Counted from the stretch's first letter, positions 27,080 to 37,460 are shown. The stretch: 64,000 bases of DNA from Aliidiomarina sp. (GCF_022565475.1 NZ_JAIUMR010000002.1:1-64000); one strand, 5' to 3'. Translations and numbers: made by a program. The notes: generated by a model from the letters alone, not told the origin.

Positions 27080-30000
27080 TTACTTAATATCGTCACCGGC
27101 AAACGAATCCATCGGTTTCGCTTCCAGTTTCGGATATGGGTTGGCTTGGAGAAGCTCACGTAATACCTGAATACCGCGTTCGAGTTGCGCATCGCGACCA
27201 TTAAAGGTGGCGAATGGCAGATTGTCGACTTCAATATCCGGGTTGACGCCAGAGCCTTCTAGGATCCAACGACCATCCATTGCATGCTGTGGCGTTTCCG
27301 CAACGCGCGCAACACCACGATCTGCAAGCGTATTCCGACCCGATAGCCACACACCTGCACCCGCTGTTTGCTTACCAACCAATGGACCGAGATTAAGCGC
27401 CTTCACGCCAGCTGAGAAGGTCTCGCCGTCGGAATAGGTTAATTGGTCAGTCAACACCACAAGTTGCCCCATAAAGGCTTGCTGCATATTGGTATATGGT
27501 GCACCCTTACGCGGCTGCCAAAAACTCCATGCACGGCGCAATAGTTTTTCGATAATCCAGCTGTCGATATTACCGCCACGATTGCGGCGAACATCGATAA
27601 TCAGACCTTCCTTCTCGAAATTGGCGTAGAACTCACGGGCAAAACTGGCAATGTCACCTGCGCCCATGGCATATAAATGCAAGTAGCCGAACTTACCATC
27701 ACTCGCTTCGGTCACTGCGTCACGGTTGTTTTGTACCCAAGTTTCATACCGTAAACGATGATCGCGTCCGGAGCTCACCGGCGTGACCACCGTTTGTAAT
27801 GACTCACCGCTGCGTTCTAATGAGAGCAACACTTGTTTACCCGATTGTCCACGCAAGGCTGTATGGAGGTCGCCAGGATGCTGAATACGGCGACCATTAA
27901 CGCGGGTGATGACATCGCCAGAACGCGCATTCACACCCGGCGCCGCTAACGGTGCTGCCTGATCAGGTAATTCGGGATCGACACGATAGACGGTTTCAAT
28001 CCGCACGCCATTGCCAGCGATACTGTATTGCGCGCCAAGTGACGCGCTACTTGCGCGCTCTTGCGGCCGTGAGTATTCACCCCCACGAACTTGCGAGTGC
28101 AAAACATTCAGCTCGCTTAACAGTTGTGAGAATACATCGTCCAGTTCATGACGGTCGGTGAGGCGATCCAGCAAGGGCTCGTAACGTTCACGCATTTCGA
28201 CCCAGTCAACACCACGCATATTGCGGTCAAAGAGGAAGTCGCGGTGCATCAACCATGCATCACGATACATCTGCCGCCATTCTTCTTGTGGCGAAAAGGC
28301 CAGTTTCCAGTCGCGTGAATTAACCCGAGCTGAACTGAGATTGCCAGGTGCTTTTGCAGCGGCATTGACAATAAACAGGTTCGATGCGCCACCTTGCCGA
28401 ATAAGTAAGCGCTTACCATCGCTAGAAAGCTCGTATCCGTTAATATTGTTTGCGAATGACTCCCGTTTTACATCGGTGTTGGTAAACTCAATGGTATACA
28501 GTTGTGGCGAGTTACCCCAGCCCGCTTCCCGTGCTTGCACGTACAAACGATTGCTATTCGCGGTCAGGTTATAATAGTTATCCGCAGCAATCGGAACTTG
28601 CCATAAACGCTCCGGCGCGCCGCTCAAATCATGTGCTTGTTCTTTGGCTGCGTCATCGTCGCAGTGACTTATTTCTTGCGGTGGCGCGAATGGGAAACAG
28701 GCATCTGGCTTGAGTGAAACCGCATAAATTTGCGTACGTTTGTTGAAAAACGCACCCATGTTGCGGTCGCCCCAAGGCGAGCTTGGTGTGGCTTGGTAGT
28801 TGCGATCACTGAGGAAATACAACCATTGACCATCGTGACTGAAGGTCGGTGAGGCAGACTCATATTTGTCCGAGGTAATCACTTGATGTTGGTCATCGGC
28901 GAGTGAATAGACCCAAACTTGTGTCCGCGGTGCATGCTGGTCATTGCGTGCAAAAGCCAATAGTTCACTGTCCTGTGACCAAACCAAGCTACTTAAACCA
29001 AAGTGACCCGCAGCACCTTCTTTAATTTTGCGATTGCTACCGTCTTCCAGACTCAACAGCCATAAGTTGCCGTGCTTGTCGTCATGGGCAATGTACTTAC
29101 CATCGGGCGACAACACCAGATTCCAGCGGAACGTGACGCCGTCTGTGGTCAGTTGTTCAGCACCTTCAGAGCCGTCCGCAGGGAAACGCCAAATTTCATT
29201 TTCACCCGTATGGTCATTCAGTGCATAAACCCATTGGCCATCGTGACTGAGAATCGCGTTACGCGAACGACTTCCCGGCGGCGTTGCAATTTGCGCTAAG
29301 CGACGCGGACCTAGTGATGCCACTGCGATTTGACTACGCGCGGTCAGCGCAACTTTGTCGTCGCCACCTAAACTAACATCGGTTAAATAGGACATTGGAT
29401 TGTCCAGCCAACGCTCTTGGCGTTGGGTAAAATCAGACGTTAACGTGATGTCCAATGTCCGGCTTTGTTGTTGGCGCAAATCATGGACATGCAAATCAGC
29501 GCCACGTTGATAGACTAACCGGCCGTCATGCAGACTCGCTGACCAGACCTGCCAGTCGTCATAGTGCGTGTGTTGTTGGAAGTCTTGCCCCGCCGTCGAC
29601 ATTGACCAGATGTTTGGTGTACCGTCGGCATCACTAATAAAGTAAACACGACCTTGCCAGTACATCGGGCGTTTTACCGAACCTTCGTGCTCAGCGGTTA
29701 AATGCACGGCTTCTTGGTTGCGTGTGGTGTCAAAGCGCCAAATCTCACCTTTGGCACCGCCACGATAAACGCGCGCATTGTCGCCAGTCGCTTGCAGACC
29801 AAAGCGGGTAAAGAAAACTTGCGAGCCGTCGTCGTTCATAGCACCTTCAATGGCGTCGACGAGTGGTAAGGTTTCGGTCGCGAGACTGTCAGGATTGACC
29901 TTTCGTAATACCCACTGATTCGCTGGGCCGACGACGTTATCGGTACTGAAAAGCACTTCGCCATTGGGCGTCCAGCCCTGCACGCGGACACGACTATTCT

Positions 30001-30328
30001 CATAGCTCACACGTTTGGGTACACCGCCGCTAATCGGCATCACGTACACTTCCGGATCACCTTCATAATTGGCGACAAATGCGACCCACTGGCCATCCGG
30101 TGAAATCGTGGCATTGAGCTCTTCTGCTGCATGCGAGGTCAGCCGTTGGGTTTCTGCACTGTTGATGTTCCCGCGCCAAAGATCGCCTTCCGCAGTAAAA
30201 ATAATTTGGTCTTGATAGATAGCGGGTGCACGATAATAACCGGCCTCACTGGCAGCGGCACTGACGCTCGTTGCTGCGAGCAACGCCATCGCGACGCCAC
30301 TCAGCTTTAAAGACTGGGGTAAATTCAT
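27080..30328 (-). CDS. exported tricorn-like S41-family peptidase
   Basis: 1082 residues: a signal peptide (about 1-24, ending SVSA), a long beta-propeller region with PD40/WD40-like repeats (about 35-640, e.g. ISPDGQWVAF, LSPDGKYIAHDDKHGN), a C1 helical domain (DWVEMRERYEPLLDRL), a PDZ domain (about 780-860, VNARSGDVITRVNGR) and an S41 catalytic domain (IDVRRNRGGNIDSWIIEKL, then GKQTAGAGVWLSG). Tricorn homologs cut oligopeptides. The GGNIDSW motif sits where the nucleophile serine is expected, but I could not fix the register against tricorn. It faces the Oar-like receptor, fitting peptide use. Confidence 0.92.
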   Translation of the reverse strand: MNLPQSLKLSGVAMALLAATSVSAAASEAGYYRAPAIYQDQIIFTAEGDLWRGNINSAETQRLTSHAAEELNATISPDGQWVAFVANYEGDPEVYVMPISGGVPKRVSYENSRVRVQGWTPNGEVLFSTDNVVGPANQWVLRKVNPDSLATETLPLVDAIEGAMNDDGSQVFFTRFGLQATGDNARVYRGGAKGEIWRFDTTRNQEAVHLTAEHEGSVKRPMYWQGRVYFISDADGTPNIWSMSTAGQDFQQHTHYDDWQVWSASLHDGRLVYQRGADLHVHDLRQQQSRTLDITLTSDFTQRQERWLDNPMSYLTDVSLGGDDKVALTARSQIAVASLGPRRLAQIATPPGSRSRNAILSHDGQWVYALNDHTGENEIWRFPADGSEGAEQLTTDGVTFRWNLVLSPDGKYIAHDDKHGNLWLLSLEDGSNRKIKEGAAGHFGLSSLVWSQDSELLAFARNDQHAPRTQVWVYSLADDQHQVITSDKYESASPTFSHDGQWLYFLSDRNYQATPSSPWGDRNMGAFFNKRTQIYAVSLKPDACFPFAPPQEISHCDDDAAKEQAHDLSGAPERLWQVPIAADNYYNLTANSNRLYVQAREAGWGNSPQLYTIEFTNTDVKRESFANNINGYELSSDGKRLLIRQGGASNLFIVNAAAKAPGNLSSARVNSRDWKLAFSPQEEWRQMYRDAWLMHRDFLFDRNMRGVDWVEMRERYEPLLDRLTDRHELDDVFSQLLSELNVLHSQVRGGEYSRPQERASSASLGAQYSIAGNGVRIETVYRVDPELPDQAAPLAAPGVNARSGDVITRVNGRRIQHPGDLHTALRGQSGKQVLLSLERSGESLQTVVTPVSSGRDHRLRYETWVQNNRDAVTEASDGKFGYLHLYAMGAGDIASFAREFYANFEKEGLIIDVRRNRGGNIDSWIIEKLLRRAWSFWQPRKGAPYTNMQQAFMGQLVVLTDQLTYSDGETFSAGVKALNLGPLVGKQTAGAGVWLSGRNTLADRGVARVAETPQHAMDGRWILEGSGVNPDIEVDNLPFATFNGRDAQLERGIQVLRELLQANPYPKLEAKPMDSFAGDDIK

Positions 30329-30367
30329 AGTCGTTCTCTTCGGTTAGGGGCATAACCCCGCGTTAAA

Positions 30368-30973
30368 CTATGGATCAGGTGTGGTTTTGCTACTTCCTAA
30401 TCCTCCACTCAACACCAATTGCAGAGCTTCCGCTGGTTTCATATCGATATTCCGTGTGCAGGAACGCGGAACGATAATCGTATAGCCACCGATGTTGTAT
30501 GCCATTGGTAAAAAGACGGCGAGTTGTTCTTCGTCCATTAACGAAGACATGCGATCTTCTTTTATACCGCCTTTCTTAGTGACAATACCAATCAGTTCAA
30601 CGTCCGATTGTGGGAGTTTAACGAGAACAACAGACTCATCGGCAAAGTTCTTTCCCGACATCACTTCCATGAATTCTTGCATGATGCCGTAAATTTGGCT
30701 TGCGCCCGGAATTTTCATCATAATTTTCCCGGGTAGCGCCCATAACCATGAGAATGAACGCCATTGCGAACTAAAGCCGATAACTATGCAAACCAGTACA
30801 AAAAAGGCAATAGCCATGCCTGGCAAGTACCAATCTGGGTGCAGTATGGTTGCTAACACAGGTGCTAAGCGAGTTTCGACCGTGACTAACAGCCAGCGCA
30901 GTAATTCAATGGTGATGACCAAAGGTAGAATAATGCCGAGGCCTTTAAAAAGGCTTCGCAGTAGTATTTTCAT
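30368..30973 (-). CDS. DUF502 family membrane protein
   Basis: 201-residue protein with two membrane segments (about 10-35 and 50-70) and the DUF502 core LPGKIMMKIPGASQIYG, followed by SVVLVKLPQ and GIVTKKGG. The family function is not established. AAGGACG precedes the ATG. It is 39 bases upstream of the peptidase gene and 23 after the MAPEG gene; the gap to the peptidase has a small GGGG/CCCC hairpin (about 30340-30358) without a T run. Confidence 0.9.
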   Translation of the reverse strand: MKILLRSLFKGLGIILPLVITIELLRWLLVTVETRLAPVLATILHPDWYLPGMAIAFFVLVCIVIGFSSQWRSFSWLWALPGKIMMKIPGASQIYGIMQEFMEVMSGKNFADESVVLVKLPQSDVELIGIVTKKGGIKEDRMSSLMDEEQLAVFLPMAYNIGGYTIIVPRSCTRNIDMKPAEALQLVLSGGLGSSKTTPDP

Positions 30974-30996
30974 CGTCGACGTCCTTGCGTTGCGGC

Positions 30997-31425
30997 TTAT
31001 GTAAACAAGGCAGTGAAGCCAAGAATTAAGATGCCGACATTGGCCAACCAGCTGAGCATGAAGAAATAGCTGCGTGGGCTAGGGTTCTTTTCCGTCGAGA
31101 TTTGGTAATACAAAATCATGTGGAGAATGCGTGCAATGACCATAACCGCCATAAGAATACTCAGCCAGCCGGCATCTGCACCGGCGAAGACAGCAAAAAT
31201 AAAGCCGCCGATCATGGTGCCGGCATTTTCTAAACTATTTTGATGGGTGCGCCAAGCGCGGAATGTAAAACTGCGGTGTCCCGCATCGCGTGGAGGTAAT
31301 CCCGGAATAGCGCCGGGTTGAGAAGCCTTCGTGTAGCTGGCAATAAGCCATTGCAACATGATCATTGCCAGTAAAATACCAAGCCAAACAAAGCTTGTGT
31401 GATACGCCGTGAGATCGAGCAACAT
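30997..31425 (-). CDS. MAPEG family membrane protein
   Basis: 142-residue four-helix membrane protein of the MAPEG family (membrane-associated proteins in eicosanoid and glutathione metabolism). Family features are RTHQNSLENAGTMIGGFI and RILHMILYY. Bacterial members may be glutathione transferases or peroxidases, but the role here is unknown. AAGGAG is 7 bases before the ATG. Confidence 0.9.
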   Translation of the reverse strand: MLLDLTAYHTSFVWLGILLAMIMLQWLIASYTKASQPGAIPGLPPRDAGHRSFTFRAWRTHQNSLENAGTMIGGFIFAVFAGADAGWLSILMAVMVIARILHMILYYQISTEKNPSPRSYFFMLSWLANVGILILGFTALFT

Positions 31426-31493
31426 GAGTCATCTCCTTGTTCCTGATGGTTGTTGTCTCTACAAGATAGCGTAAATCAGCGGAATAAGAAGGT

Positions 31494-32186
31494 TTATTTA
31501 TGTTTCAAGGTATTCGCAAAAACCACAACATCTCTTTCCATTTCAATGAGTTCAAGCTGAAAATGACGCGCTATCCAATGAAAAGATGCTTCTCGAAAAA
31601 AGCTGATATGGGTTGGGTCGAGCGTGTAACCCCAGCGTGAAAAAGCGCTTAAGTCGCGTGGGCGTTGGGTCATTATGACCAGTAAACCATCGGGCTTGAG
31701 GCACGGCACGATCTGTTCTAAAACCTGATAGGGCTGAGACAAATGCTCAAAAACTTCAGTGCTGACGATGAAGTCGTAACGCTGTTCGAGTAGCTCTGGG
31801 TAACTAAAATAAAATGGATCGTAGTTTACGCAGGCAATACCATGCTCGCCCAACATGCTAGTCAAAGCCGGGCCTGGACCGCAGCCAAAGTCGAGACCAC
31901 GCAAGGCTGTCAGATTGCGATTTGCGAAGTAGCGCAGAATTGGCGCTTGGGCACGGCTGAGAAAACGTCGATAACCTGCATCGTCCGGATCATTTTGATG
32001 CAAATCGTAAATGGCTTTTTCAGCACTAGGGTCAAGATGAAAAGCCTTAGGAACGAAAACGAGCTGGCAATTGGCGCATTGCCAATATTCACGACCAACA
32101 ACCGGACGGCGTTGATCGCGATGCCATAATTGCGTGCTTTGACTGGCACAAAGTGGGCAGGAATAAAGTGTTGGCTGAGTTGTCAT
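31494..32186 (-). CDS. class I SAM-dependent methyltransferase with N-terminal zinc ribbon
   Basis: About 230 residues. An N-terminal zinc-binding pair (CPLC near residue 8, CANC near residue 35) is followed by a Methyltransf_23-like domain with GLDFGCGPGPALTSML as motif I and VSTEVFEHLSQPYQVLEQI. Such proteins often modify small molecules or tRNA, but the substrate is unknown. The start is uncertain: ATG 32186 gives the natural N-terminus before CPLC, while an in-frame GTG at 32267 adds 27 residues; neither has a good ribosome site. It is divergent from the histidine kinase gene. Confidence 0.82.
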   Translation of the reverse strand: MTTQPTLYSCPLCASQSTQLWHRDQRRPVVGREYWQCANCQLVFVPKAFHLDPSAEKAIYDLHQNDPDDAGYRRFLSRAQAPILRYFANRNLTALRGLDFGCGPGPALTSMLGEHGIACVNYDPFYFSYPELLEQRYDFIVSTEVFEHLSQPYQVLEQIVPCLKPDGLLVIMTQRPRDLSAFSRWGYTLDPTHISFFREASFHWIARHFQLELIEMERDVVVFANTLKHK

Positions 32187-32287
32187 CGAATATAAATCGA
32201 AAGAACAGGTGATTCTGTTCAGATTTTCTCCTATCGTAGAGGTTACGTCTGCCTGTTTGGTGTTCACAACAAGAAGAATAAGCGCTT

Positions 32288-35200
32288 ATGTTACCGGTTT
32301 CGGTCGTTCTAATCACGGCCATTTTTTATCTACTGATTGTTTTTTCAATCGCTGCCCGCGGTGAAAAGCGCCCGCAAGCGGAGCGTCCGCAACCTTGGCG
32401 CTATACCTTGGCGCTTGGTGTGCATTGCACGACGTGGGCGTTCTACGGCACGGTGACACAAACGGCGAATTACGGTTGGTGGTTTGCGCCGACCTATTTA
32501 GGCGGCATCTTGTTTTTCCTGTTTGCGCATCGCCTGATGCTGCATATTCTCACCGTCGTTAAGCAGCAAAACTTTACGTCGATAGCTGATTTAATCGGTG
32601 CCCGCTACGGCAAATCACAGTTTTTATCGGCGTTTGTGGCGATGATTGCATTGGTCGCGCTGGTACCCTATATCGCGCTGCAGTTACGTGCGATTACGGC
32701 GAGTTTTGCGGCGATTACGGGTGTCGATTCCCAGCAAGCACCTTGGTTTGTTGACGTCAGCGCTGGTGTTGCACTCATTATGATGGTTTTTGCCATTCTC
32801 TTTGGCGCCCGTAAGTTGAGTTTGTCAGAAAAACATCCGGGTTTAATGGATGCCGTTGCCTTTGAATCCATCGTCAAACTTGCTGCATTTATGATTATCG
32901 GGCTGTTTTGCGTTTACCAATTATTTGATGGCTTTGCCGATGTCTTAGTCACTGCCGCGGCAAACACGGTCACCCAAGAAATTTTAGCCGGCAAACCGAA
33001 CGGCCTCTATATTTACCTAACCCACATGCTTCTAGGTGCGTTGGCGATGTTGGTTTTGCCCCGCCAGTTCCAAGTCAATTTTATCGAGAATAACCATCCA
33101 GACGAGCTGAAAACCGCCCGCTGGGGCTTCCCGCTCTATCTTTTTGCGATTAACTTTTTCATTTTGCCCATTGCCTTGGTTGGCGGTCTCTTGGTGCCGG
33201 AACAACGTTTCGACGATATGTTTGTCCTCGCGCTCCCGGTCTTTACCGAACGACCGGATATTAGCCTGATTGCGTTTGTGGGGGGGCTAGCCGCAGCAAC
33301 GAGTATGGTGATGATGGCGACGCTGGCGCTCAGTATTATGATGTCCAACGATGTATTCACACCCTTGTGGCTGCGGATTAACAAATGGCGGGTTCAAGAG
33401 TTAAAGTTGTCAGCGGATGGTGTATTGAATATTCGGCGCTTGACCATTGTGCTGATTATCACGCTGGCCTACTTGTACCACGAGGCGACCGAAAGCGGTG
33501 TACCTCTAGTCAGCAATGGCCTGATTGCAATGGCTTTGCTTGCCCAACTTGGGCCAGCACTGATTGGTGGGATGGTTTGGCAAAAAGCGAGTCGAGCGGG
33601 GGGGATTGCCGCACTCGGGGTGGGAACCCTATTGTGGACGGTGTTATTACTGATCCCTTCACTACGGCCGAGTACGCAACTGACCGATATCGCCATTAGC
33701 CACAGCGTGTTAATTTCTCTCGCCATCAATCTGCTGCTGTATATTGTGGTTTCGCGGCTGTGGCCAGATCCGGCGCCCATGCAGCGCCAAGCTGCACGTT
33801 TTGTTAACCCTGACCAAGAGGAGTTTAGTGGTGCGCAGGCCGGTCATGTGACTTGGGGGCGGTTACGCTCCGTGCTCGCTCGCTTTATCGATGACCGTGA
33901 GGTGCGTCGCTTAGACGACCGCTTAGGGATGACAATTGCAGTCGCACCTGCGGACAGCTGGGTACCACCGGTGGTCTTGCAGCGGATTGAGCGCGAACTT
34001 GCTGGCGCCGTCGGTAGTGCCGCAAGTCATCTTATTCTCCACAGCTTGGCGCGGAAATCTCCAGTCAGTGTGGATACAGTAGCCGATTGGGCCTCCGAAG
34101 CGACCAAGTTATACCGATTTAATCGTGAATTGCTGCAAGCCAGTGTGGAAAACATCCCACAAGGAATCAGTGTTATCGACAAAGACCTGCGTTTGGTGGC
34201 GTGGAACCGGCGTTACCTAGAAATTTTTGAATATCCGGATGGCCTGATTCATGCAGGTATGCCGGTGGTTGAATTACTGCGGTTTAACGCAGAACGTGGC
34301 TTGTTTGGTCAGCCCGACGTTGATATTCAGCGCGAGATTAGCAAGCGACTCAGTTACTTGCGCCAAGGCAGCAGTTATCGCTATCAACGCAAACAACACG
34401 ATGGCCATATTATCGAGCTGCAAGGTAGCCCGATGCCGGACGGTGGATTTGTTACCACCTACACGGATATTACTGATTTAGTCAATGCGCAGGATGAACT
34501 ACAGCGGATTAACCAAGAGCTTGAGCTGCGTGTCGTCCAGCGCACGCAAGAGCTAACCGCAACAAATCAAGAATTAGAACAAGCGAAGCGGGCGGCAGAA
34601 GACGCCCATTTGAGTAAATCGCGTTTCTTCGCCGCTGCCGGGCACGATCTCATGCAACCCTTTAACGCCGCCTCGTTGTTCTGTGAAATGTTGCAAGAGC
34701 GCTTATCGCAGGCAAACCTGCCCGAAGATCATGAACTGGCTCGGCAAATTCAACAGTCGCTCAGTCATGCAGAAACATTGCTGTCAATGCTGCTGGAAAT
34801 GACGAAGCTCGACTCCGGTACACTGAAACCCGAGTTTCGTTTGGTGCCTCTCAATGATATTTTACGGCCGTTGCAAGAGTCGTTTAAGGTCATGGCTCAA
34901 GACAAACATTTAGCCTTCCGGGTGCGGTCATCTCGAGCCGTCGTGCGCACCGACAAACGTCTATTGCTGCGTGTGGTGCAAAACTTACTCGCGAATGCCA
35001 TCCGTTACACGCAACAAGGCCGGGTGCTCTGCGGTGTTCGTCGCCGCAGCGACAGTGAAGTGGAATTGCTGGTTTGGGATACAGGTGTTGGCATTCCGTT
35101 CGACAAGCAGGCGGAGATCTTTAAAGAATTCCATCAGTTGCAGCAACAGGCCGATCACCCTGGGTTAGGCCTTGGTCTCGCAATCGTTGAGCGCATGTGT

Positions 35201-35698
35201 CGATTATTGAATATTCCGTTGCAATTGTGGTCGGAAGAAGGACGAGGTACCTGTTTTAGTTTGCGTTTACCCGTGAGTCATTGGCAGCAAACAGACTTGG
35301 CAATGCCGTCAATGCTGCCGACCACGGCAAATCAGCAAATCTTGCGGCAGAAGCGTGTGCTGGTATTGGATAACGATGTCGCTTTACGTGAGGCCATTGG
35401 TAAGTTACTTCAACAGTGGGGCGCGGATGTCGTCCTCTGCCATCAACAAAAGGATGCTTTGCAATACAGTGAACCACCGGACTTACTCGTGGTCGACTAT
35501 CATTTGGATAATAACGAAACAGGTATTGCCGCAATTCAGTGGATGCGTGAGCACTGGCAGGCAGATATTCCAGCCATTTTAATTACAGCGGATCCGGATG
35601 AAGGTATTCGAGAGGAGGTCGTGCAAGTGGGCGCAGCATTCTTGCCAAAGCCACTCAAGCAGGCGCCATTATTGCGAATTTTAAAACGATTATGGTAA
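32288..35698 (+). CDS. transporter-fused hybrid sensor histidine kinase, CrbS/MxtR type
   Basis: 1136 residues: an SLC5 solute-symporter-like domain with about 13 membrane helices (1 to about 490), a linker, a PAS domain (about 615-735, VENIPQGISVIDKDLRLVAWNRRYLE), a coiled coil, HisKA with phospho-His786 (AAAGHDLMQPFNAASLF), HATPase (NLLANAIRYT, WDTGVGI, GLGLGLAI; about 880-1005) and a C-terminal receiver with Asp1070 (LLVVDYHL). This matches the CrbS/MxtR class, which with a LuxR-type regulator controls acetate and short-chain fatty acid use in Vibrio and Pseudomonas. A matching regulator is encoded 1 kb downstream. The ligand here is not known. Confidence 0.9.
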   Translation: MLPVSVVLITAIFYLLIVFSIAARGEKRPQAERPQPWRYTLALGVHCTTWAFYGTVTQTANYGWWFAPTYLGGILFFLFAHRLMLHILTVVKQQNFTSIADLIGARYGKSQFLSAFVAMIALVALVPYIALQLRAITASFAAITGVDSQQAPWFVDVSAGVALIMMVFAILFGARKLSLSEKHPGLMDAVAFESIVKLAAFMIIGLFCVYQLFDGFADVLVTAAANTVTQEILAGKPNGLYIYLTHMLLGALAMLVLPRQFQVNFIENNHPDELKTARWGFPLYLFAINFFILPIALVGGLLVPEQRFDDMFVLALPVFTERPDISLIAFVGGLAAATSMVMMATLALSIMMSNDVFTPLWLRINKWRVQELKLSADGVLNIRRLTIVLIITLAYLYHEATESGVPLVSNGLIAMALLAQLGPALIGGMVWQKASRAGGIAALGVGTLLWTVLLLIPSLRPSTQLTDIAISHSVLISLAINLLLYIVVSRLWPDPAPMQRQAARFVNPDQEEFSGAQAGHVTWGRLRSVLARFIDDREVRRLDDRLGMTIAVAPADSWVPPVVLQRIERELAGAVGSAASHLILHSLARKSPVSVDTVADWASEATKLYRFNRELLQASVENIPQGISVIDKDLRLVAWNRRYLEIFEYPDGLIHAGMPVVELLRFNAERGLFGQPDVDIQREISKRLSYLRQGSSYRYQRKQHDGHIIELQGSPMPDGGFVTTYTDITDLVNAQDELQRINQELELRVVQRTQELTATNQELEQAKRAAEDAHLSKSRFFAAAGHDLMQPFNAASLFCEMLQERLSQANLPEDHELARQIQQSLSHAETLLSMLLEMTKLDSGTLKPEFRLVPLNDILRPLQESFKVMAQDKHLAFRVRSSRAVVRTDKRLLLRVVQNLLANAIRYTQQGRVLCGVRRRSDSEVELLVWDTGVGIPFDKQAEIFKEFHQLQQQADHPGLGLGLAIVERMCRLLNIPLQLWSEEGRGTCFSLRLPVSHWQQTDLAMPSMLPTTANQQILRQKRVLVLDNDVALREAIGKLLQQWGADVVLCHQQKDALQYSEPPDLLVVDYHLDNNETGIAAIQWMREHWQADIPAILITADPDEGIREEVVQVGAAFLPKPLKQAPLLRILKRLW

Positions 35699-35771
35699 GC
35701 ATAATTTTAGCAAAAGATTGTATCGGGTGCGTGTTGAGTAGGTTAGCACTCGTCTATCGAAGAGGAAGAAC

Positions 35772-36731
35772 ATGATGTTCAAATGGATGTATTCAAAGAG
35801 CTGTCTTGCGCTGCTCGGTGCTGCACTCTTAGTTTCTACGCAAGCCAATGCGGACGATGACCAGGACAATGAAATTAACGTTTGGTACGACCTTGAGTGG
35901 ATCGCTGAACAACGCCAGGAGCACCCGTTAGTTGGACGGCTTTGGGATGTTGCTGAGGAGCAATTCATCGATTGGGAGCAGCTGCGTCAGCAGTTGCCGA
36001 GATCCGGTTGGATATTATTAGGTGAACAGCATGATCACCCTGACCATCATCAGTTGCAGCGTTGGTTTATCGAGCGTTTGGCCAGTGGTGACAATCTCGG
36101 CAATGTCGCCATGGAGATGATTGCCAGTGATCAGCAGGAGGCGATTGACCAGTGGCAGGGCGACGTGGACAATCTCGTGCCAGACGAGCTAAATTGGCCG
36201 GAACGCGGTTGGCCGTGGCAACATTATGCGGCTCAGGTTACGTCCGCTCTGCGCTATGCAGAACGATTAGTGGCGGGCGATTTATCTACGGTTGAAAAGA
36301 GCGAGGTTCGCGAGAATCTCGATAAAATTGAACGCTATTCAGACAGCCACAATGTGTTTTTAGCGGATCTCGTCGTGAGCAGTCACTGTAATCTGTTTCC
36401 TGCTGACCGGGCGGATCCGATGGTCGCGATGCAAATTGCGCGGGACCAGTACATGGCCGAACAACTGGCACGTTTCAGCGTTGCCCAGAAAGTCAGTGTG
36501 TTTATTGCCGGTTCTGGGCATGTGCGTGCGGACTATGGTGTACCTAAGTGGTTGCCGGATGAATTACCGCGCATCACGATTATTTTGCAAGCGGTCGGAG
36601 GGTCGGAAGATCCATCAAGTTATCTTGCCGACCGCCATAACGACGAGCAGCCTGCGGATCTGATTCTATTTGTGCCAGCGTTGCCGGAGCGTGATTATTG
36701 TGCTGAGTTACTTGAGCAAATGCAGCGTTAA
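35772..36731 (+). CDS. exported ChaN-family (heme-regulated) protein
   Basis: 319 residues with a signal peptide cut near TQANA (about residue 27) and no lipobox. The ChaN/EreA-like core is seen as ILLGEQHDHPDHHQLQRW, GNVAMEMIASDQQEAID, and FIAGSGHVRADYGVPKWL. ChaN proteins bind heme or act in iron handling; the chemistry is not settled. GAGGAAG precedes the ATG. It lies between the sensor kinase and its likely regulator, ending base-to-base against the regulator stop. Confidence 0.88.
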   Translation: MMFKWMYSKSCLALLGAALLVSTQANADDDQDNEINVWYDLEWIAEQRQEHPLVGRLWDVAEEQFIDWEQLRQQLPRSGWILLGEQHDHPDHHQLQRWFIERLASGDNLGNVAMEMIASDQQEAIDQWQGDVDNLVPDELNWPERGWPWQHYAAQVTSALRYAERLVAGDLSTVEKSEVRENLDKIERYSDSHNVFLADLVVSSHCNLFPADRADPMVAMQIARDQYMAEQLARFSVAQKVSVFIAGSGHVRADYGVPKWLPDELPRITIILQAVGGSEDPSSYLADRHNDEQPADLILFVPALPERDYCAELLEQMQR

Positions 36732-37397
36732 TTACTCGTCGATGTCAGCTTTGAGCATATCGTGGAAAATCACCCCGGCTTGCGTGCGGTTGTAAACACC
36801 GAGTTTGCGCAAAATCGCTGAAACATGCTGCTTGATGGTGGTTTCTTGAACATCGAGTTCATAGGCGATTTGTTTGTTCAGCAAGCCGTCGGCAATACAG
36901 GTCAGAACTTTGAATTGTTGTGGCGTGAGCTGTTCTAGTTTGGTCGCAAAGTCTTGGTTTTCTGCACTCACGGGGCGCTTTAGCTCGTCTTGTAAATGCT
37001 CTGGCAGCCAACTATCACCACCGAGGACAGTTTCAACCGCTTGAATCAACATTGGCAATGGTGCTGATTTGGGGACGTAGGCGCTGGCGCCAAACGCCAT
37101 GGCGCGCCGAATCACATCAATACTCTCATTGGCAGAAACAATGAGCACCAACACATCGGGGAATTGATTCCGAATCGCCGTTAAGCCGGTTAAACCGCGA
37201 TTTCCCGGCATGTTGAGATCAAGAAATAGCAATTCCAGTTGACGCTCTTGTTCTAGTAGCGCCTGCAACTCGGTAAAACTCTCAGCTTCAAGGACGTCGG
37301 TACCTAACGTATTCGTTAACGCTTGTTGCAACGCTGCGCGAAAGAGCGGGTGATCATCAGCAATAATGGCTCTGGCCATAGACATCGACTTTTTCAT
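36732..37397 (-). CDS. LuxR/NarL-family response regulator, likely CrbR partner
   Basis: 221 residues: a receiver domain with acidic pair Asp14-Asp15 (IIADDHPLFRAAL), phosphoacceptor Asp60 (LFLDLNMPG) and a PKSA lysine; C-terminal LuxR-type helix-turn-helix (LTPQQFKVLTCIADGLLNKQIAYEL, then TTIKQHVSAILRKLGV). I start at ATG 37397 (MKKSMSMARAIIADD) with AGGTTGG upstream; a longer frame would overlap the next gene's terminator. Adjacency to the CrbS-like kinase suggests a CrbS-CrbR pair, with acyl-CoA synthetase as a plausible target. Confidence 0.9.
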   Translation of the reverse strand: MKKSMSMARAIIADDHPLFRAALQQALTNTLGTDVLEAESFTELQALLEQERQLELLFLDLNMPGNRGLTGLTAIRNQFPDVLVLIVSANESIDVIRRAMAFGASAYVPKSAPLPMLIQAVETVLGGDSWLPEHLQDELKRPVSAENQDFATKLEQLTPQQFKVLTCIADGLLNKQIAYELDVQETTIKQHVSAILRKLGVYNRTQAGVIFHDMLKADIDE

Positions 37398-37460
37398 GGG
37401 TAACCAACCTGTGTTGTACCTTATGCAGCCATGGACTGCAAACGACATGGACACGCAACA

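Noticed and set aside
37397-37454. Longer start of the LuxR-type regulator
   Set aside because: It would run into the next gene's terminator and add non-family residues.
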